DNA from: Ursus arctos
Lineage: Eukaryota > Chordata > Mammalia > Carnivora > Ursidae
Direction: 5' to 3'
Length of the DNA: 64,000 nucleotides
Assembly (NCBI RefSeq): GCF_023065955.2
Contig: NW_026622874.1
Location: 6,864,001 to 6,928,000 of the forward strand
Position 1 is the stretch's first letter. The number at the start of each line of letters is the position of its first letter. Both the position numbers and the translations under genes were made by a program. Positions 60,686 to 64,000 of this stretch are shown here, piece by piece. The notes beneath the pieces were generated by a model, which was not told the DNA's origin, did not search any database, and was given only the letters and a program-made list of their open reading frames with translations.

Positions 60686-62942
60686 CTGATGCGCCCGGGG
60701 CCATGTCTGTGAGGTGAACAGTTGTCCAGGGTCCCGGCTCCTGTCTGGGGGTGCCCTAAGACCTTTGTGTTCACTTGGCAACCTTCTCCTGCGTCTGAAG
60801 ACCCCAGTCAGCTCCTGCGGCAGAAGGGCTTGAACTGCTTGTAGTCTTGCTGTTGTAACAAAATCGGAAGGTCTGTGCTGATAAAAATACCCTGAATTTG
60901 CATGGGGCCTTCTTGCAAGACCGACAGGGCCGCACACCTCCTGCAACATTCTGCTGGCTTTTCTGGAAGGAAGGTGTCGATGGTCAGGTGTGCTGTTGGT
61001 CAGGGGCCCATCCTTGCTGCCAGCTCAGGTGGACAGTGGGTTAGTGTGGGCGGCGAGTTTGAGACCAGCTGTTGGATTCAGCCCTCCGTCCCGATGGCTA
61101 TGACCAGACTGGGGTGCACACGGGCTGAATGAACTTGGAGCGGGGGTCCTGAGTCACCTGCTGCTCCCCTGGCTGCAGGGTTGCGGCGGTGAGCCTGCCT
61201 CTCCTACCCTCGGGTTACTAGAAAGCTCTCTGCAAGGAACGGAAATGGATCTACAAATAGGGGAAGACTGCCCGTGGGTGAAGTCAGGGCCAGGCGGGCT
61301 CCTGCGGCCGTGGGGCCTACTTGCTGGCTCCCCCCACTGAGCCAGCTCCCTGCCCCCTCCCCAGCCCGGTAGGGCTGCCCTGTGGTGCTTGTGCCCCCAG
61401 CTGCCAGGTCAGAGCTTGTCTGTTCAGGAAGATGCAGGGGAGCTGGTCCTGGAGGCACCGGGATGTTTCAGCAGAACTTGGATGTGACCTGTGTATAGCA
61501 CAGGGACAGTTGAGCTGAAAGGTCTGAGACGGTGGCGGGCCTCCAAAGCTCTGCCCTGCCCTGGGCGCCTGCCCTGGAAGGGGCTGACCTGGCAGGCCAC
61601 GGTCTGGGGCGCCCCGAGGCTCCCTCCCAGGCTGGCAGTATTGGCTGGCTGAGCTCACGAGCTCTTACCCAACTCTGTAAATCCACCCTGGGGAGCCTGT
61701 TTGGCAGCAGGAAAGCGACTTAGAGGTGTGCCTGGAGCTGAAGGAGGAAGGGAGGCCACAGGTAACTTCCTCCCACAGGGCCTCTACTCTTCTAGAACTC
61801 CGGTCGAGCCGCCACTTCCCAAGGACAGTACTCCCTCTGTGAGCGTTTTAGGAGGGTGATTTTTTTTCTTCCCACGTCACCTTTCAGGCCTTCTGTGTCT
61901 GTTCTGTGTTCCTTCTCCTGACTTTAGCACTTGGACAGCAGCTGCCCTTGGGGCTCCGATGAGGTCCTGGACTCAGAGGTTGACCCGGAGCCCACGGTCA
62001 CCCCTGCCCCTGTAGGGTGGACACTCCCCAGTCCCCAGCAGCTGCTGGAGCCAGAGAAGAGGGGAGAGGCTGCTGATGTTGGAGGAGGAGAGAGGAGCAA
62101 GCAGCATGGGAGAGGGCCCAGAACCAGTTCTGGGGGCTGGGGGGAGAGCAGAGTCGGGGAGCCCCTTGGGAAAAGCCGGAGGCCCCCTGGGGGTGTCTGA
62201 GCTCAGAGACTTGGGGCAGGTGTGAGCCTAGGGCAGTGCGCCAACCTGGAAACGGCGGCTCCCGGTGACTCGGGCCATCTGTGTTCCTTAGGGAAGCTTG
62301 TGAAGGCTGGTGCTCCCTGGTCCTGGGGGCAGGAAGGCCCTGCAGGAAATGAGTAGCAGGCCCGAGGCGTCTTGGAAAGTGGCTGGGGCTGCCTCTGTCC
62401 GCGCCAGAGCCAAAGCCGGAGCCGGCTCCAAGTGAGGGCCTCTGGGGGGACGCGCCCTCTGCCCTTCCTTCTGGTGAGTGTGGGGCGGGAGGGGCGGGCA
62501 CTGGCCTCATGGTATCAGGCCGGACCCTGCTGTCGGGGTGGTGCCGCTGGGTGACATTTAGAGCAGGGAAAGCAACAGGATCTGTCTCCCAGAGGTAGCC
62601 TTTGCGACTCTGTTCCGAGCCACCAGCGCCAAGGCTCTGGCCTCATATCTTCCAGCCATCGCCAAGTCTCTTATGGGGGTGAGAAAGTGACTCAGCCTTC
62701 TGGGGGATCCTCCCAGGTCCTCGGACCTGCCACCCCCATCCCCTTCCTGAGCTTCTTGTCCTGTGTGTGTGTGAGACTGTCCCCAAGCCAGCCAGCCCCA
62801 GGGGTCAGAGGTGGCGCTCGCCACCCCATACACACCCCAGCAGCATTCCCAGGTAGTGCAAACACCTGGTTGGGTTGTCTGTACCTTTTCTTCTTGTCCC
62901 CAAGAGTTTTGTTTCTGTAACAGGCTAGTAATATCAGAGCTA
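60686..62942. other. Intronic or intergenic, no exon recognised
   Basis: Unique-looking GC-rich sequence with no recognised coding exon. Confidence 0.4.
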
Positions 62943-63158
62943 GGGGCGCCTGGGGGGCTCAGTCAGTTAAGCGTCCAACTCTTGATGTTGTCTCAGATAG
63001 TGATCTCAGGGTTGTGAGATCAAGCCCCGTGTCGGGGTCCTCGTCAGTGGGGAGTCTGCTTGAGATTCTCTCTCCCTCCCTCTCCCTCTGCCCCCCTCCC
63101 CACTCATGCGCTCCCTCTCTCAAATAAAGAAAGAAAATCTTAAAAAAAAAAAAGGGAA
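62943..63158 (+). mobile_element. Can-SINE
   Basis: Head GGGGCGCCTGGGGGGCTCAG, tail 'ctctcaaataaagaaagaaaat' and poly-A. Confidence 0.94.
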
Positions 63159-63634
63159 AAAGAAATACCAGACCTAGCAGGGCCCCCTGACAAAGAGTCG
63201 TGCCGGATGTGGGGAGGTGGGAGCTTGAGGAAGGCTCGTCCAGTGTCTCTGCTGGCTCTTCAGCCACAGGCAGCGTGAGAAGGGGGCCAGAACTTGGGCA
63301 CTACCTCTGGGGCCTTGGGTATCAGGAGACAAACACCGGAGATTTCCATTAGCTTCACGGGGTGCCAGGAGCCTCGGAAAGGAAAGGTCAACAACCGCCG
63401 GGAGTGATATTTGCTTTGGGAATGCTGGGCCTTCCAGTTAGACCAAGGGTGCCCAGGAGGGTGGGGGTGAGACGACAGAGCTGGGGGTGTGCTCCAGGGG
63501 TCCCTGCGGAGTCCCCCTCCCTCCTTCCCATCCTCCTCCATCTCTCCCCCGCCCCCCCCGCCCCCCGCCTTTGCCTCCTCTGGCTGCCCCTTCTGGGCCT
63601 TCGCTGAACTAATATGTGTTTGTCATCGTGCCAG

Positions 63635-63724
63635 ACGGGGAGCGTGGCATGGCAGGAAGAGGCTGGGTCTGACGGCCGACTCTGCGCTGACAAGCTCCCT
63701 AGAGCCCCCGAGCCTGAGTTCCAA
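63635..63724 (+). other. Candidate 90-nt non-coding exon (TMEM63A 5' UTR)
   Basis: Acceptor TCATCGTGCCAG| and strong donor CCAA|GTGAGT bracket 90 nt without similarity to a protein. Could be a second 5' UTR exon, or chance splice-like sites. Confidence 0.25.
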
Positions 63725-64000
63725 GTGAGTAGCGTGGCCTGCGCCCGAGGTCCCAGCTGGATGTCCCGGGAGCAGTGGGCCGGGGGCCTGTCTGTGGCCA
63801 GGGGACCAACCGCTGTCGCATACTTGGATGTCCCCTCTTATTTATTCATTCCTGTGTTTCCTCCCACCTTTATCTCCCCCCGTCTGCCCCCCGCCTGCCC
63901 TCCAGAGCTCCCAGGGGCTCCCACAGGATGCTTCCTTAGCAGGCCCGGCCTCCCCTCCTTCCCCTTCACCCACTCCGGGGAGGCTGCCAGCTGTGTCCCG

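Larger units (their letters stand above)
59480..64000 (+). other. TMEM63A: Probable TMEM63A 5' non-coding exon and first intron (partial gene)
   Basis: A plausible first exon ends at 59560 with donor GCCGCAG|GTACAG; an alternative donor CCAG|GTGAAG is at 59534. I searched for the N-terminal TMEM63A coding sequence and did not find it, so coding exons are probably beyond 64000. TMEM63A is a multi-pass OSCA/TMEM63 mechanosensitive channel. Contains a MIR-like remnant (60480-60680) and a SINE at 62943. Confidence 0.5.

Overview
The window is mammalian nuclear DNA from a carnivoran. About 37 tRNA-derived Can-SINEs (head GGGGCGCCTGGGTGGC, tail a pyrimidine/(AATAAA)-type run) occur on both strands. 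Several carry the 'CACAGCGGTTAAG ... CTATGAGCCTG' diagnostic changes that I associate with arctoid caniforms, most likely a bear. The rest is dense with old L1, L2, MIR, MLT1-type LTR and Tigger-type remnants. There are no bacterial-style genes, operons, CRISPR arrays or stand-alone tRNA genes.

Two intact protein-coding genes are present, both on the + strand. LEFTY2 (four coding exons, 19183-21924, 367 aa) is the secreted Nodal antagonist of left-right patterning. PYCR2 (seven coding exons, 29484-32136, 320 aa) is the mitochondrial pyrroline-5-carboxylate reductase of proline synthesis. Their splice sites, phases and lengths are all consistent with the families. A CpG-island promoter at about 59.1-59.75 kb is, by synteny with human 1q42 (SDE2-LEFTY2-PYCR2-LEFTY1-TMEM63A), probably the 5' end of TMEM63A; its coding exons lie beyond the window.

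Layout: 1-15 kb is repeat-rich intergenic DNA. At 16.1-16.35 kb there is a candidate LEFTY2 asymmetric enhancer (ASE) with two perfect FoxH1 sites. LEFTY2 with a TATA box lies at 19.07-22.8 kb. At 22.8-28.9 kb there are repeats. At 28.9-32.65 kb is the PYCR2 CpG island, with a tandem CCAAT-box array, and the gene. From 32.65 to 44.7 kb there are SINE, L1 and LTR remnants. From 44.7 to 59.17 kb is a decayed inverted duplication. After 59.1 kb come the TMEM63A promoter and first intron.

The most interesting part is the 44.7-59.2 kb interval, where LEFTY1 should be. Only a 260-bp piece of the LEFTY last exon survives (57.14-57.39 kb, about 96% identical to LEFTY2, with a frameshifting 2-bp deletion). 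A second copy of the LEFTY2-type enhancer lies at 48.45-48.67 kb in the opposite orientation, and still has both FoxH1 sites at almost the same spacing (78 versus 82 bp). At least three pairs of inverted homologous blocks tie 44.7-49.4 kb to 55.5-59.2 kb. I infer that LEFTY1 was destroyed or deleted in this lineage after an inverted local duplication, while a LEFTY-type left-side enhancer was left behind without an adjacent LEFTY gene, between PYCR2 and TMEM63A.
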